Source of the DNA: Bryum argenteum
Taxonomy: Eukaryota > Streptophyta > Bryopsida > Bryales > Bryaceae
Direction: 5' to 3'
NCBI GenBank assembly: GCA_037043015.1
Contig: CM073324.1
Span: 10,251,013 to 10,315,012, forward strand
Length of the DNA: 64,000 nt
This document shows, piece by piece, positions 22,960-34,568 of the stretch. The notes beneath the pieces are model-generated. The model searched no databases. It was not told where the DNA came from and saw only the letters and a list, made by a program, of their open reading frames with translations. A program made the translations under genes and the position numbers. The first letter of the stretch is position 1. Every line of letters begins with the position of its first letter.

Positions 22960-23973
22960 TGTCAAAAACAGCCTTTGTATTCGAGTTTCAGCATTCCTTG
23001 ATGTGAAAATCAAGCATTTCTATAGGTTTTATAGATCCTACAAGGGTAAAAGTAATGTGTATTGTACATGAATCTAGCTCACCCAAGAACAAGAATTTAA
23101 AGAGCCTTATGTCAAATTTACTTTGGAAGTTGGTTCTTTGGCTCACAAAACATTTCAATCACTCTTTGCAAGAAGTAAAAGAAATTTTTTTTTTTTTTTG
23201 ACTTTGAACATTATCATTTCATAAATGGTGAGGAATTTAAATTTAAGAGTTGGCAAAAACATGTGCATGTACAAGCTACGTCCCAAATCCTACGATCAAG
23301 GGCCGCTTTACACAAAAGGCCAAGCAATTGATGGCCAAATCCTCTCTTGTGATTAGTCCAATTCTTGAAGTTGGCGCGAAGGACTTTATATGGGGAGTCA
23401 AGGCCAATTTTCTGAAATTAAGTTATATCATAATGGGTGGGGGACAAGTTATGACACGGCTCGCGCTCCAAAAGTTGGGAGATAAATGAATGGAAGGCGA
23501 ATTCATGGCCTAGAGGCCGTTGCTTGATTTCAATACAAAATCATTATTTCACTAAAATATTTTGATCTAAACAAAATCGAAAGCATGGAATGTAGCTAAC
23601 AATATGAATTGGCCCTTGTTTTTGTTTCTACAAGCCGGCCCCAAGGGCATTACACATGGGGGAATTGGCCCACACTATTAATTGTTTAATGTGTTCTTCA
23701 AGTGGCCCATAGAGCCAATTGGGCTCAAAATGTGAGTGAATTGACTTGGAGGTTTGTTGGCCTTGACACCCCATGTAAAGAGTCCCTAAATATCTCAAAC
23801 TTTGTCAAAAATTGGAAAAATACTAGAAGGAGGCACTTTTGAGGGTTCCTAGCTTATTTGAGGCCATTCCACTGTAAGGGTGAACAACTCACATCTTCAA
23901 GAGTTGAGCATATCTTTCCTTCACAAAGAGGCTTGGTCGGAAAGCGACCAAGATCTACAATTTTAAACCTTTC
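22960..23973. other. Intergenic DNA, no gene
   Basis: A poly-T run lies near 23190. Short frames have no family resemblance. Confidence 0.5.
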
Positions 23974-24301
23974 AGGCATCACAAGCCTTGGCTTAGTAGT
24001 TAAGGTTCTTTGCCCCAATGAGGAGATTGTAGGTTCTATTCCCCATGCCGGCCTGATGCTTAGCACCATAATTCACCCAACTATGGTGAGGGGTTTTTGG
24101 ACCTCGTTGTATTGGTACCTCAAATTCCTTTGGGGGGATACCATGTCTAAGGTATATATCTTTAAGGCACTAGTGGCTAGGTAGGAATTGGCATAGTGTT
24201 CACCCCGAGAGGGATTAGTAGTCATGCCACTGGTGTGATGACCCCCGAACGAACACTCTATTCACACCAGTCTCTAAATAGGTTAGAATTTCTCTTCTTT
24301 T
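23974..24301 (+). mobile_element. tRNA-derived SINE, full-length copy
   Basis: The head looks like a tRNA promoter: an A-box-like CTTGGCTTAGTAGTTAAGG and a B-box-like AGGTTCTATTCCCC. The SINE body follows (CTATGGTGAGGGGTTTTTGGA, GGGGGGATACCATGTC, TTAGTAGTCATGCCACTGGT). The 3' end is ACACTCTATTCACACCAG...AATAGGTTAGAATTTCTCTTC. It ends about 300 bp before the start codon of the TMEM184 gene, so it may contribute to that promoter. Confidence 0.75.
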
Positions 24302-24600
24302 AGACTTTCAAGTCCAAACTCCAAAGCCTTTGCGTCGTTGACCGAAGGGAGACCTTCCAAATATCCAAATAGCATCTTGTCCCAAAATCCCCTTTCACAC
24401 TGTCGAGCAAAAGTGTCGTCAACGACGTCCGTGAAGCTGTCCCGTCAGTGAAGCGAGCATTTCGTGTTGTTGAATCAGCAATCCGAAGCTCCTTCGCCAT
24501 CGCCAAACTCTTCTCACACAATTCGGCTCCTCTTTTCAATTCGAAGCTGGTGCAAAATTTTCATAGCTTTGGATTGAATTCTTTTGGTTGAGGGGGCGTC

Positions 24601-26173
24601 ATGGATTTCGCTTCCATGGACGTGCGAACCCTAACGCTGCTGGGCGCGGGGTTGTGCACCATGGCGTCGATGCACTTCACGACGCAGTTGATTGGGCAGC
24701 ATCTGTTTTACTGGAAGAATCCGGCCCAGCAGAAGCTCATCATCACCATCGTCTGCATGGCGCCCATCTACGCTGTCACTTCCTTCTTCGGCCTGGCTGA
24801 GATGCGAGGCGGGGAGATTCTCTTCACCTGTATCGAATCCATCAAAGAGTGCTATGAAGCTCTGGTTCGTACCCAATGATTTCTTTTTTCATTGAGCTAG
24901 TAGGATCATGCTTGGTGTGATGACGTTTACGATTGAACACGCTGATAGTTTGTTCTGTTTTAACGAATTTGAACCTGTTTTGGTGGTCTGTCTGTCTGTG
25001 CAGGTAATCTGGGCGTTTTTGAGCTTGTTGTATAATTATGTGGGTATATCTCTGAACAAGAAATTTGTGCCAGATGAGATCAAGGGCCGCATCATTCACC
25101 ATAGCTTCCCCATGACACTCTTCGTGGTACGTTTCTCTCTCCACCGCATTTTGTGCAAGTTCTCGCATGACAATCCAGGTTCCTTCGAAATCAGGGTTGC
25201 TGGATCTACACTATACCTTGAGTGAAGCATGAGATAGCATATCAATGCTCTTGGTCCCAGTACTTCGGTTGATGCAATTAAGATTTCTTTGGCTGTATTG
25301 AAACCAATCATTTACATATACCTGTTGTATCTTCGGCGAATTCTAATACTTACGAACATTAGTAACTTATCCCACTTCAAGTGGACGACAATTTTTGTAC
25401 ATCTTGTGTAATTTGATCACGAAAATTTCATTCTTTCACAAAGTGCATGGTTCATGTTTGTTGGTATTAGATTTCCAAGAGGAGGTTCTCAATTTTCAGG
25501 TTTGTGCTCGTGTGAATAGTTTGCAAAACCTACTCGAATGGGAGGCTGAATGTTGGACTCGTCATGTTTGTTTGCAGCCGAAAGAAGAGAAGTGCGATGT
25601 GAAATCGTTGAAACGGCTTGAAGATTGGACATGGCAGTTCGTCATTCTGCGGCCAGCCTTGTCGATCTTGGTGATATTCTTGGAGTGGACGGGGTGGTAC
25701 GTGGGTGCCATATCCTGGACCGTGACCATAATTCTCAATCTTTCAGTATCTCTGGCGATGTACTCGCTTGTTTTGTTCTACCACCTGTTCCACACCGAAT
25801 TGGCCCCCCACAAACCACTTGCCAAAATTCTTTGCATCAAGGGCGTGGTGTTCTTCTCCTTCTGGCAGGTAATAAAAATCTCCACCCATCGTCCTTAAGT
25901 AAAGTAAAATCAAAGAAGTGGTGTGAACATGTTGGTTGATGCCTTTTGCAGGGAGTGGTATTGCAAATGCTGGCATCAGCAGGCATAATTCGGTCCGAAC
26001 ATATCTGGCTCGAAATCAGCCAAATAGAGGCAGCATACCAGAACATTTTTGTGTGTGTGGAGATGGTCGCATTCGCCCTCTTGCAGACGTACGCATTTGG
26101 TGTCCAGGAGTACTCCGGAAACCTTGAGAAGATATTGAAGGATGCTCAAGAGAGGAGAGATAAGAGAGATTGA
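24601..26173 (+). CDS. TMEM184 / LAZ1-like seven-helix membrane protein (OST-alpha family)
   Basis: Four exons join in phase 0: 24601-24864, 25004-25126, 25578-25868 and 25952-26173, giving 299 residues with about seven hydrophobic helices. Family blocks are FYWKNPAQQKLIITIVCMAP and YAVTSFFGL in exon 1, IHHSFPMTLF at the end of exon 2, RLEDWTWQFVILRPALSI and FYHLFHTELAPHKPLAKILC plus KGVVFFSFWQ in exon 3, and FVCVEMVAFALLQTYAF in exon 4. The C-terminal tail is short and charged. The family (DUF300, Solute_trans_a) includes LAZ1, linked to vacuolar and brassinosteroid signalling and to cell death in Arabidopsis. The biochemical function is not settled. This form lacks the long C-terminal tail of LAZ1 itself and resembles the shorter TMEM184-like plant proteins. 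The first ATG is used, since the sequence upstream is leader-like. Confidence 0.9.
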
Positions 26174-28101
26174 GGAAAGATCGTAATGTATATTCGTTTG
26201 TGTACAAAGGTAAGCACTATTGTGCATGGTGTTGGCTAGAATTTGTTTTCGTAGTTTAGAGTAGAGGTTCTATGGACCTCCATGTTTCATTTGGGTTCGT
26301 GAGCGGAAATCATAAAAAACGAGACTTGTCACTGGTCTCGGTGCTGTGGATTTTGTAATCCTTTTTCTTTCTCTTTCGGGATACGATATATAATCAAACT
26401 AGTAGCTCCTTCAGCACTTGCCCATTTCCACGACTGTGCGTTTGTGTATGCATCAATTTCTACTGGTTTCCAAAGCGGTTTTGTATAGAGACTTCTTTGT
26501 GAGGTTGTGAAGAGCATTGGCGGTGTTGCCTTATGCTATTATGGCTTCAATATCGACGCTTTCATTTGAGATGTGAGAAGAGTTCTTAGAGAATAGGAGC
26601 ATTCAGAAAACTTGTTTCTGGAAGCTCCCTATCAAGAACGTTTTGTGGGTTGGGGTGCAGTTCTTTCTAAGTCAGGAACGACTCATATGCTTCTTAAATG
26701 CATTGTGATGCTTGAAGTAGTGTTTGAGTTTTCTGTTCGACCTACTATCACGATGGAGGATTTTACTTCTTTGTGAAGTGATTAAAAAGTTTTATAGCCT
26801 TATTACTATCTGATATTCCCTGCATTTGCTTAGGAATGGTTAACTTAGTAACCGACCAGCGCTTGCTTAAGTGTACAAAGCTTCTGGAATGGCTCTATCT
26901 CATCAGTGCCGTTTTGGCTGGAGACATTCCCGTCCGTAGACACAAGCTAACCCTAATGATTGTAAGCGAAAGTCAAGCACATTGATATTGAGAATAAACT
27001 CGGATTTGTTTTGTTAGTTCAATCGATTCATTTCAGGAAATATCCTCCCAAATCCTGTAGTACTGATGAGCTCTACGTCTCAGCAGCACCTACTCGAGGT
27101 AAGCTTCTCTTTCCACCATAACTACTTCGATGATTCCATGTCGCTGTTGATAATCTGCTTCCTAGCAAATTGGTAGCTGTGTTGGTATGTCAACTGCCAG
27201 TCACACTTAAGTGGTACCATCTACTAGTCCGGATTGGTGGGTAGAGGCCAAAGCAATCCTTCCTTACCTCTGTACCATCGAGCTGATGATGTCGAGGTCT
27301 ACTATGGTGCTCCTATAGGATGAGTCCTTTTAGTTTAAGTTAAATTGTTTCCATATTCCATGTGCTTGGGGATCCTTCAATCCTTCGCCTTATGCTCAGC
27401 AACCACCTTCTCCCTTAAGTTTCTTAAAGATGAGCATCCATGCAAGCATCGTGGAGATGAAGCAGGCTTTAAAACCTGGGTTGTGCAGATAGATGTATCA
27501 CCGTTTTGATATAAGTTGATGAGCTGACCTTAACGATGCGATGCATTTGAACTGTAGTGTGAATGATTGCAGACAACAACAGAAAGGATTTGTGCACCAG
27601 GCCGTGGGGCGCAGATCCCGCTTGCAGGATTGAGGAGGACCTACCCTGCCTGCCTGCCTGCCATGTAACGTACGCAAATTGACCGACGATCTTTCAGTTT
27701 TTAGTACCAACGCGTCCACCAGCCATTGTGATGGATCTCTACCTAAAACCATCATGTCTGCCATCAAGTCAGCCACTGCGAGCTGCACAAGTTCGGGCGC
27801 CTTTTAGCTCCCTGTGCCACTTCCTTACTCGTTGACCCCCGAAAGGTATGATACAGGAACTTCCTCTGCTCCATTTTTGTACATAATAACACCGGAGTAA
27901 ATCGAACTGGCCATTGTGGGCCCTTCGGTGTATCACGTCGTCGGTATCATCATGCAGTCGTCGTCGTCGTCGTCGGTTTTTTGACTTTGAGTGAGTGGTG
28001 TGTAGCACAAGATCGCATGTGCCCGGCTTCTGGTGGCTCATTGGTGTGGGTACGAAAAAGTGTAAAGCTTGCTGCTGTCGTCGTGGGAGAAAGTAGCTTT
28101 G
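26174..28101. other. Intergenic or upstream region of the PSY-like gene
   Basis: No firm gene is seen. An ATG at 27067 followed by eleven codons and a good donor (CTCGAG|GTAAGC), and an acceptor near 27571, could be 5' UTR exons of the PSY-like gene downstream, but no continuous frame links them. A CCTG-type microsatellite lies near 27643-27662 and a GTC run near 27958-27974. Confidence 0.35.
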
Positions 28102-28760
28102 ATGGCTGCCAAAGTTGAGCACTTACTGTTCTGCGCCTCAGTTGTATCATTGCTGGTATTGCCATGTTGTACTGCATCTCAGAGTGCAGGTGTGCTCCTT
28201 CCCTTTCCTTCCCTCACTAGTTGATGCTGAAATTTGTGTAGCTTCCTCGCGTTGGTGAGAAACTGAGTCTAAGTCATTCGTGATATGCTCGCACTTGATG
28301 ACTATCATATCAATTTTCAGCATTTAGACTCCACTTTGAAGTATAGGTTCTTCAATTTTCATTGGTAGGCTCAAAATACTGATGCTTGAAGGCTGTACTG
28401 GGTGTCTTAACTTTTTGATTCAGGTGCTAGAAGGTTATTGGTTATGCCAAGTGCTATTGAGGTTCCAAGCAATGACACTGATGACGTTGTAAGTTGAGCT
28501 CTTAAGATTTGCTGCCACATTCGTCAATTTGTCTCCTACACTGATACAATTCATCTTTTTGTTCTGTACAGCTAATTACAGTAGCTGCAATTTGTTATAG
28601 ATGATGAGGTTTTTGAGTATTGCAGGTATCTACTTCTATAGTAAAGAAAGAAAACAAGTCCAAGCAACGGATTTGCTTCCAAGTTCAAGATATTGGAGTA
28701 GATTACAATCCCCCGGAAGCTAATCCAGAGCCAGGGAATCCAACTCCTATTAGTGACTAG
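28102..28760 (+). CDS. PSY-like sulfated-tyrosine peptide hormone precursor
   Basis: Three exons join in phase (28102-28189, 28424-28488, 28626-28760) into a 95-residue precursor. Residues 1-29 are a typical signal peptide: a short basic start, the core LLFCASVVSLLVLPCC, and a small-residue cleavage region near TASQSA. A pro-region follows, beginning ARRLL and then acidic and basic stretches. The C-terminus (residues 77-95) reads DYNPPEANPEPGNPTPISD. This matches the PSY pattern: an Asp-Tyr pair for tyrosine sulfation, then P-x-A-N-P, then further spaced prolines. Arabidopsis PSY1 begins DYGDPSANPKHDP. PSY peptides are secreted and promote cell expansion or tune stress-growth balance through leucine-rich-repeat receptor kinases. 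The His usually found in the KHDP part is absent here. Exon 3 ends at TAG. The gene is too small and too split to show up as one long frame. Confidence 0.65.
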
Positions 28761-29857
28761 AAAGGCTAACACTTCGATGTTTTCAAATCAATCATGTTGT
28801 CAAAGGAATTGCTTCACAACCCTGAATTGGTTGTTTTGAAGAGTCTTTGATCAGCAGAATGTAGACAGACAAATTTCTTTACAGACAGTATGACCGTTTT
28901 GGTTTCTGTTATGTTGGTTCTCGGACATTAGAATTCATCTCGAGATACAACAGCCTGATTATTTTTCAGATTGAGATGATTTACTTATAGTTTTGTGTTT
29001 TCTTTCTAAACCAGTACTCTTTCATTTCATTATTACAGTTCATTTTTACTTATGCACAACACTATGAAGCTATTCGAGTTGATTTTATTCAGATACGGAA
29101 AATTACAAATGGCATGGCTGTTAGCTGTCCTTCAGTTCATTACTTTAATGGAAGGAGAACCCACAAGAAGTACTAGCGAACTAACTAATTCTGTCGAAAC
29201 GAAAAGAGGGAGATGATGTTCTGAGGTTATTGGAAGAAGCAGAGATGTAAGGACAGGTTTTTTTTCCATCAGATATTCATGCCACAATCCTCGTTGTTAT
29301 CTATTCGATGTACATACCTCAATTCTGTGATTCCCTCCAATTTCTTACCACCATTTGATAATGTGGACAGTTGTATACAAGTTCGACATATACTTCTTCG
29401 GTTTTAGAGACACTCAATCTTCGTTAACTCCTGACTTCAACGACCCTGTATCATCGAAGGGAGAACTATCAGAAGAGTAAACCATGATAAACATTATGCC
29501 CAGAGTAGGAAGACATCGTCGATTCAATTCAGTTCCCGGGTAAACTGAGGAGCAGATATGCCACACGAGATGTACACATCTAACTTCAGAAGGAAAAACT
29601 TCCTTACATGAAAACTTTGTTTTTTTGTTTCATTTACAGGGTCTTTTCAAAAGTGGACTTGCAGTAAGTGGACTAGTAAGGGAGTTCTGTACTTGAAGTA
29701 AGAAGTGAACAATACCCTTGACGACATATTTAGTAAAGAATGGACATAGCACTGGACTACTTATAGAAGGATCATGATCAAGAAAGAGCAATTTCTATGT
29801 CAGATCTTCAACAGACTTCTTGAAGCAACGGTCAACTACACATACAGATACACGCAT
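28761..29857. other. Intergenic between convergent genes
   Basis: It holds the 3' ends of the PSY-like (+) and PI4K-gamma (-) transcripts. No other gene is supportable. Confidence 0.5.
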
Positions 29858-31768
29858 CTACATTTTCTTCATGTCAATATATCGGTCCATGACATCTGAC
29901 ATCGCAGCCAAAAACGCCCGCTCATTTGGCATCCAGACTTGCTCAACTTCCTCGATCATTTCTTCGATGGGTGACTTCGCGTCAAGAGTTTCACGGCACA
30001 TCATAGAACCGATCTGGAAAGGGGTCAATCCAGCAGCCGCTCCTTTCTTCAGCAGCATAGTAGATAGACGGAACACTCGTTTGCAAGCAGTTCGCATGGA
30101 CCACCCGTGTTTCTGGAGAAGTGCAAGATCCTCCTCCGCATTCAAAGATGCTATGTACTGTAAGGTTGCTGGAGAAAACTGCACTTCAGCTTGCGACCAA
30201 TAGATCCACTCGAATGTAACATCCTCAAACTGGCACATGTGAACAACAGTTTAGATGATGACCGATGCATTAAATCTCGTAATCACACTCAGAACTGTTA
30301 GGAACAGAAGTCAACATGTGCAAGTAAGTTGGAAGGTTGAATTCACCTTCTCAGGCAAGCAATATCCATGATCGATTGGTACGAGCTTGATGTCATTGTT
30401 CTCATCCCGACAAACCAAGATATTACCGGCGTTCCTGTCTGTGTTGGCAAGCCTCATGTCAAGGACGGCAATCTTGTGCACATCTTCGACCTGGAAACTC
30501 GCGCACCCCATATCTTCACAGCTACCGAAGGCACGAACGAACTGCTGCAAAGAACCGAGCTTGGACTTCTTCTCCCAAGAATCTTCTGAATATCGAAAAG
30601 CGTCATGTGCGCATCGCACCATCATGGTCGGGGGCACACCTGCAAACCCTGTGGATTGAGCCCTGGAGGAAGACCTCCGACCTTCCTTAGGGTGATCCAG
30701 CAAGTAAGCAGCCACTTCACGCATGGCGCCTTCACCTACTCTCGTTCCTTTCTTCAGACCCTCCTTACTAGCTACTCGAGGAATTTTAGTGAAACCACGG
30801 GGGTTATTGATTGCCAGTGGCTCCTCATCACAGGGCTTAAAAATGGCTACATTATCTACACCGTAAGAATTTTTTAGAAAGTATGCTCCACCAGACCCTT
30901 CCGATGCTAATTGAGGCGCGAAACCTCCCTGCAACCCAGCCTTCGCCTGTTCAATGATGTCGAGTAAGACGTCTGGGAATCGATACCGCAAAATTCCACA
31001 AGCTGGCTCCAGAACATTTGAGTTGATATCGCTCTTAACAACTCCCTCAGCTTTGAATCCCACATTGTAGCTTGGTTGACGCTGAGGAATAGTGTACTTC
31101 GAGTTCTCTGCACGCGGGAGCTCTTGGACGGCATCTGCAGGAAACTTTGCACTTGAAGGAGCAAGATCTCCAGCAGTTATAGAAAGTTCCACATCCTTGC
31201 CGATCATCCGTGTACGCACCTTCGATGATCGACGCAACACAAGATGCACCGCAACAGCATCGTTCTGGCACAATTCATCGATGCGTTTCTGGTCTTCCAG
31301 ATTCTGACCCCTTAGCACCAGTTGCTGTGCGTCCAGATCAAATCCTCCCGCCTTTTCCGAAATTCGCTGTTTTAAGTCACGTACGCAACGGTCCCGCTCA
31401 ACCCGGAAGACAAATTCAGTCCCGTCGGTTGTTGTCACAGTGACATCAACAATGTCAGAAAGGTGCAAAACTAGATGAAGCTTCTCTCCGTTGGAAACGC
31501 CATAATCCCTGATCAAGCGATCGTCACGAGTAAGCTCCCGGCCTCCATATACAAGCCTCTGCTGCCTGCTGTAGAAGCCCTTGTAAGCTTGAATCCGCAT
31601 TTTCACCGACGCTATGGTATCGGAATTCAAAACTCGCATCGGGATCACGTTGTCCGAACCAAGTGTCACAAGGAAAATCTGTATGGCTTCCACTGACGGC
31701 ACACCTCCGCGATGCGCCGCAGGCATGCAGGCTTCCGCCGGAACCATAACCAGACCCGCAGCAGCCAT
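29858..31768 (-). CDS. PI4KG: Phosphatidylinositol 4-kinase gamma with two ubiquitin-like domains
   Basis: Two exons (31768-30347 and 30229-29858, phase 0) encode 597 residues. Two tandem ubiquitin-like domains come first: about residues 29-105 (IQIFLVTLGSDNVIPMRV...QRLVYGGREL) and about 107-180 (VTVTTTDGTEFVFRV...QQLVLRGQNL). The PI3/4-kinase domain follows: GSGGAYFLKNSYGVDNVAIFKP (ATP-binding region with Lys), then GMREVAAYLLDH-like and FAGVPPTMMVRC. The catalytic LANTDRNAGNILV and metal-binding IDHGYCLPEK sit at the end of exon 1. Exon 2 adds FEDVTFEWIYWSQAEVQFSP and the helical C-terminus. The layout matches plant PI4K-gamma 4/7 (UbDK-gamma), which have been reported to act as protein kinases on ubiquitin-pathway partners rather than as strong lipid kinases. 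All motif residues look intact. The ATG at 31768 is the first in the frame. Confidence 0.95.
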
Positions 31769-33240
31769 CTTGAAAAACTTTCACGGGATACAAGATGCTT
31801 ATGCAAAAAACTGCTTCACTCAGCCGTCTAACACAGCTCCACTCGAACTCGTTCACTGTCTCTCCCTTGCCATTCGCAAAAGTTGATGATGAACGAGAAA
31901 AAATCCTCCACTCCAAACAAACGCTCGCACTTAAACAGGCTTAAACTAAAAACATTTGACCAGACATAGTTGTATGTATGAACAGATCGGTCTTACTCAT
32001 ATGATACAATCTACACCTATACACTATGCACAACCAAGACAGCTGCAAGCGAGGCTCGACAGCTGTGAAATCCAACAGTTACATCGAACTACTCATAAAC
32101 GTTGCCCAGTTACAAACGCCATTTCAACCTTCCTTCACAGCCGGAGCAAGAGAGCATGCAAAACTCAAAACCTCCCCTGAAATGGAGGTAATCAACCCGC
32201 ACTACCACGAAACAACTCTACTCTGCCTTTCCAACCAAAATGCGACAATCCTCACCACATTAACTCTAGACCTTCATAAAACCTACCCGATCTAACTCTG
32301 TTCCGCACGAAATCAACCCTCGCCCTCGCTAACAAAAACAATTAAGGCCAAGAGATGCACTTTCAGCCGACTTGCTACAAATGCGCTCCACTCAAAACAC
32401 CACGAAACACGAAGCGTGCACGTTAACAGAGCAAATCGCTGAGAAAGGAAACTCGTTTCCCGCAAAGCAGACTAGAACTACACCAAACTCTTACTACCGC
32501 GGCAACATCCACAGGAAGACGGAGAGTCAAGCCGGCTCGAGCGCCTCAAGCACGTATTGACTGACTTATGCACGCACAACAACCCCTGGGCTTCCTCGTG
32601 TGCTTCTAGGCTCTTCCATGCTCTTCTTCAAGGAACGCTAAGGTGAAAATGAAGTAAGAATTCTACGCGTCTGCGAGCATATGAATGATAATGGGGCAAG
32701 TGCGTCTGCTTCTTCGGCTATGGCCGCGATCTGGGGAGGTTCTGCAAGCGATTTGTGGTGTCTTTAGTAATTGACGGGAAGAGGGGAGGAGGCGTGAGCG
32801 CGAGGTTAGGCGCTCGGTTCTCGTTTTGGAGTTATCGTTGCGCTGTTGCGTACCTTCCTCCGTGAGTCACCATCCCCCTGCCTGCCACGGATAGGCTTCA
32901 CGCCCACCGGGGCCAACGAATAATTGCCCTTTATTGGATGATCGTCCACTTTCTGGACGAACGCTTTTGTAAGGGGACGACGATTAATGACCTTGAATGG
33001 ATGAACGTCTACTTTCTGGGAGAACGTTTTTTCCTTTTTCCGTCCTTTCCTCACTTGGCGAGCCGCCCCGGCGCCATGTGCCTCCCACAGCGTTGGCCCG
33101 TCTACGTCAGAGCAACCGACTAACATCCGGTCTATATCAACGTTTTTCATCCGTTTAACGGGCGGAACGAATTCGTCCAAGATATGTTGGTTAGCTATTT
33201 TGAAATTGGTGTGTTGGTTAATTACTGAAAATGAGTTCAT
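31769..33240. other. Upstream region of PI4K-gamma
   Basis: It includes the 5' UTR and probably the promoter of the minus-strand PI4K-gamma gene. A 144-codon minus-strand frame (33240-32806) has no family resemblance. It overlaps a direct repeat: TGGATGATCGTCCACTTTCT at about 32935 and TGGATGAACGTCTACTTTCT at about 32998, 63 bp apart. Confidence 0.45.
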
Positions 33241-34464
33241 TGTGAGCGTGATTTGAGTACTCTGGAATTAATTCTGGATCTGAGCGTTTGTATGGTTGAT
33301 TCAATTCATATTATATGATAGCTTGCAGTAACTATTTGATTCATCTAAACATGTCCATATCAATATTATATTAGAAAGTTTAGGTGAGTGTATTTAAGAG
33401 TGTGATCTATTCTCTTAGGTGGTTCGATGTCTTGACTAAAGACATATTTAATAAGACTCAAATTCAAAATATAAAAACTGTGTTTCCGAGTAGTTTTTTG
33501 TTCCAGATAGTATTGATAACAAGAGTAACCGATACAAAGTCGGTGGCGATAAGCTTTGAAATTAGGCAGATCTGCTAACACCTGCAATACCTAAGTTAAA
33601 TCAATATAGTTCACTGAGATACTATAGCTAATCTAATAAAAAGCCTTTGCTTACTTGTTATTGATTGTAGAGGTATATCTTGAGACACGCAAATATTGGT
33701 TTTGGCACGAAGGTCTTCCGCCCAGTGCAATTTTGTAGGAAGTTGTTCTTCTTCTTCTTCACTCACTTCTCCGTTTCATGAGCAATAATCTCCTATGCCA
33801 AGCATTGTGCTTCAGCTAAGTCTTTATTGTGTGAGGATGGAGGAGCTCATTGTTGGTTTGTACATCTCGCTCATGAATATCAAGAGGTGTCGAATTAAGT
33901 GCCCACATTCTTGGAGGAGGGTAAGGTGAGAACTTTAAATCACCTTGAATTGATAATAATAAATTACATGGCATTAAAATAATGGGAAATCTTTTCATGT
34001 ACTTTTTGATCATGTATATTTTTTAGTTTGTGGTTTTCAAAACACAATCTTATTATTAACCCTAAATGCACATACATTCATTTTTTGGAAAATATATAGA
34101 GTGCAATGCTCTTTCAATCACATGCCAACTGCCAATAGGATATTTGTAAGAGGTTGTTAACTATACTACCTTACGCAAATTGTTACATTTTGAATTCCAA
34201 ATGTGATGGAAATTATAAAATGCTACTAGTACGCCTACACGCCCTTGTCATGCTTAAAAAATTTAAAATTAAAAAAATCAATATTTTAGAGCCGCAAATA
34301 CTTTGAAATTCAAAATCTTGGGATTTGTTGACCATATCCGCGATCCAATTGTTGACCGTACCTCTATGTAATTATCCGCTTCGAACAACACCTCATGCAA
34401 CCGGATCCAAATGACAGACCCTAAGATCATGAAGTCACAAAACAAACTCTATTCAACTTGTATA
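33241..34464. other. AT-rich intergenic DNA
   Basis: No gene or clear element is seen. Confidence 0.4.
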
Positions 34465-34566
34465 CTCCCTCCGTCCCATTATAATTTTCTTGTAGGTTCT
34501 CTCACATCTACCTAAAGAGGTAGATTTGAGAGATCCTACTAAACAATTACTATGAAACGAAGTGAG
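34465..34566. mobile_element. Stowaway-like MITE (Tc1/mariner type)
   Basis: The 102-bp element starts CTCCCTCCGTCCCATTATAA and ends ACTATGAAACGAAGTGAG, flanked by TA on both sides (34463-34464 and 34567-34568). CTCCCTCCGTCCC is the hallmark Stowaway end. The whole element folds on itself, with TGTAGG...TCTCTCA...ATCTACCT paired to AGGTAGAT...TGAGAGA...CCTACT. Confidence 0.85.
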
Positions 34567-34568
34567 TA

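Noticed and set aside
32806-33240. 144-codon minus-strand frame upstream of PI4K-gamma
   Set aside because: It is built largely from a 63-bp-spaced direct repeat and shows no known motif.
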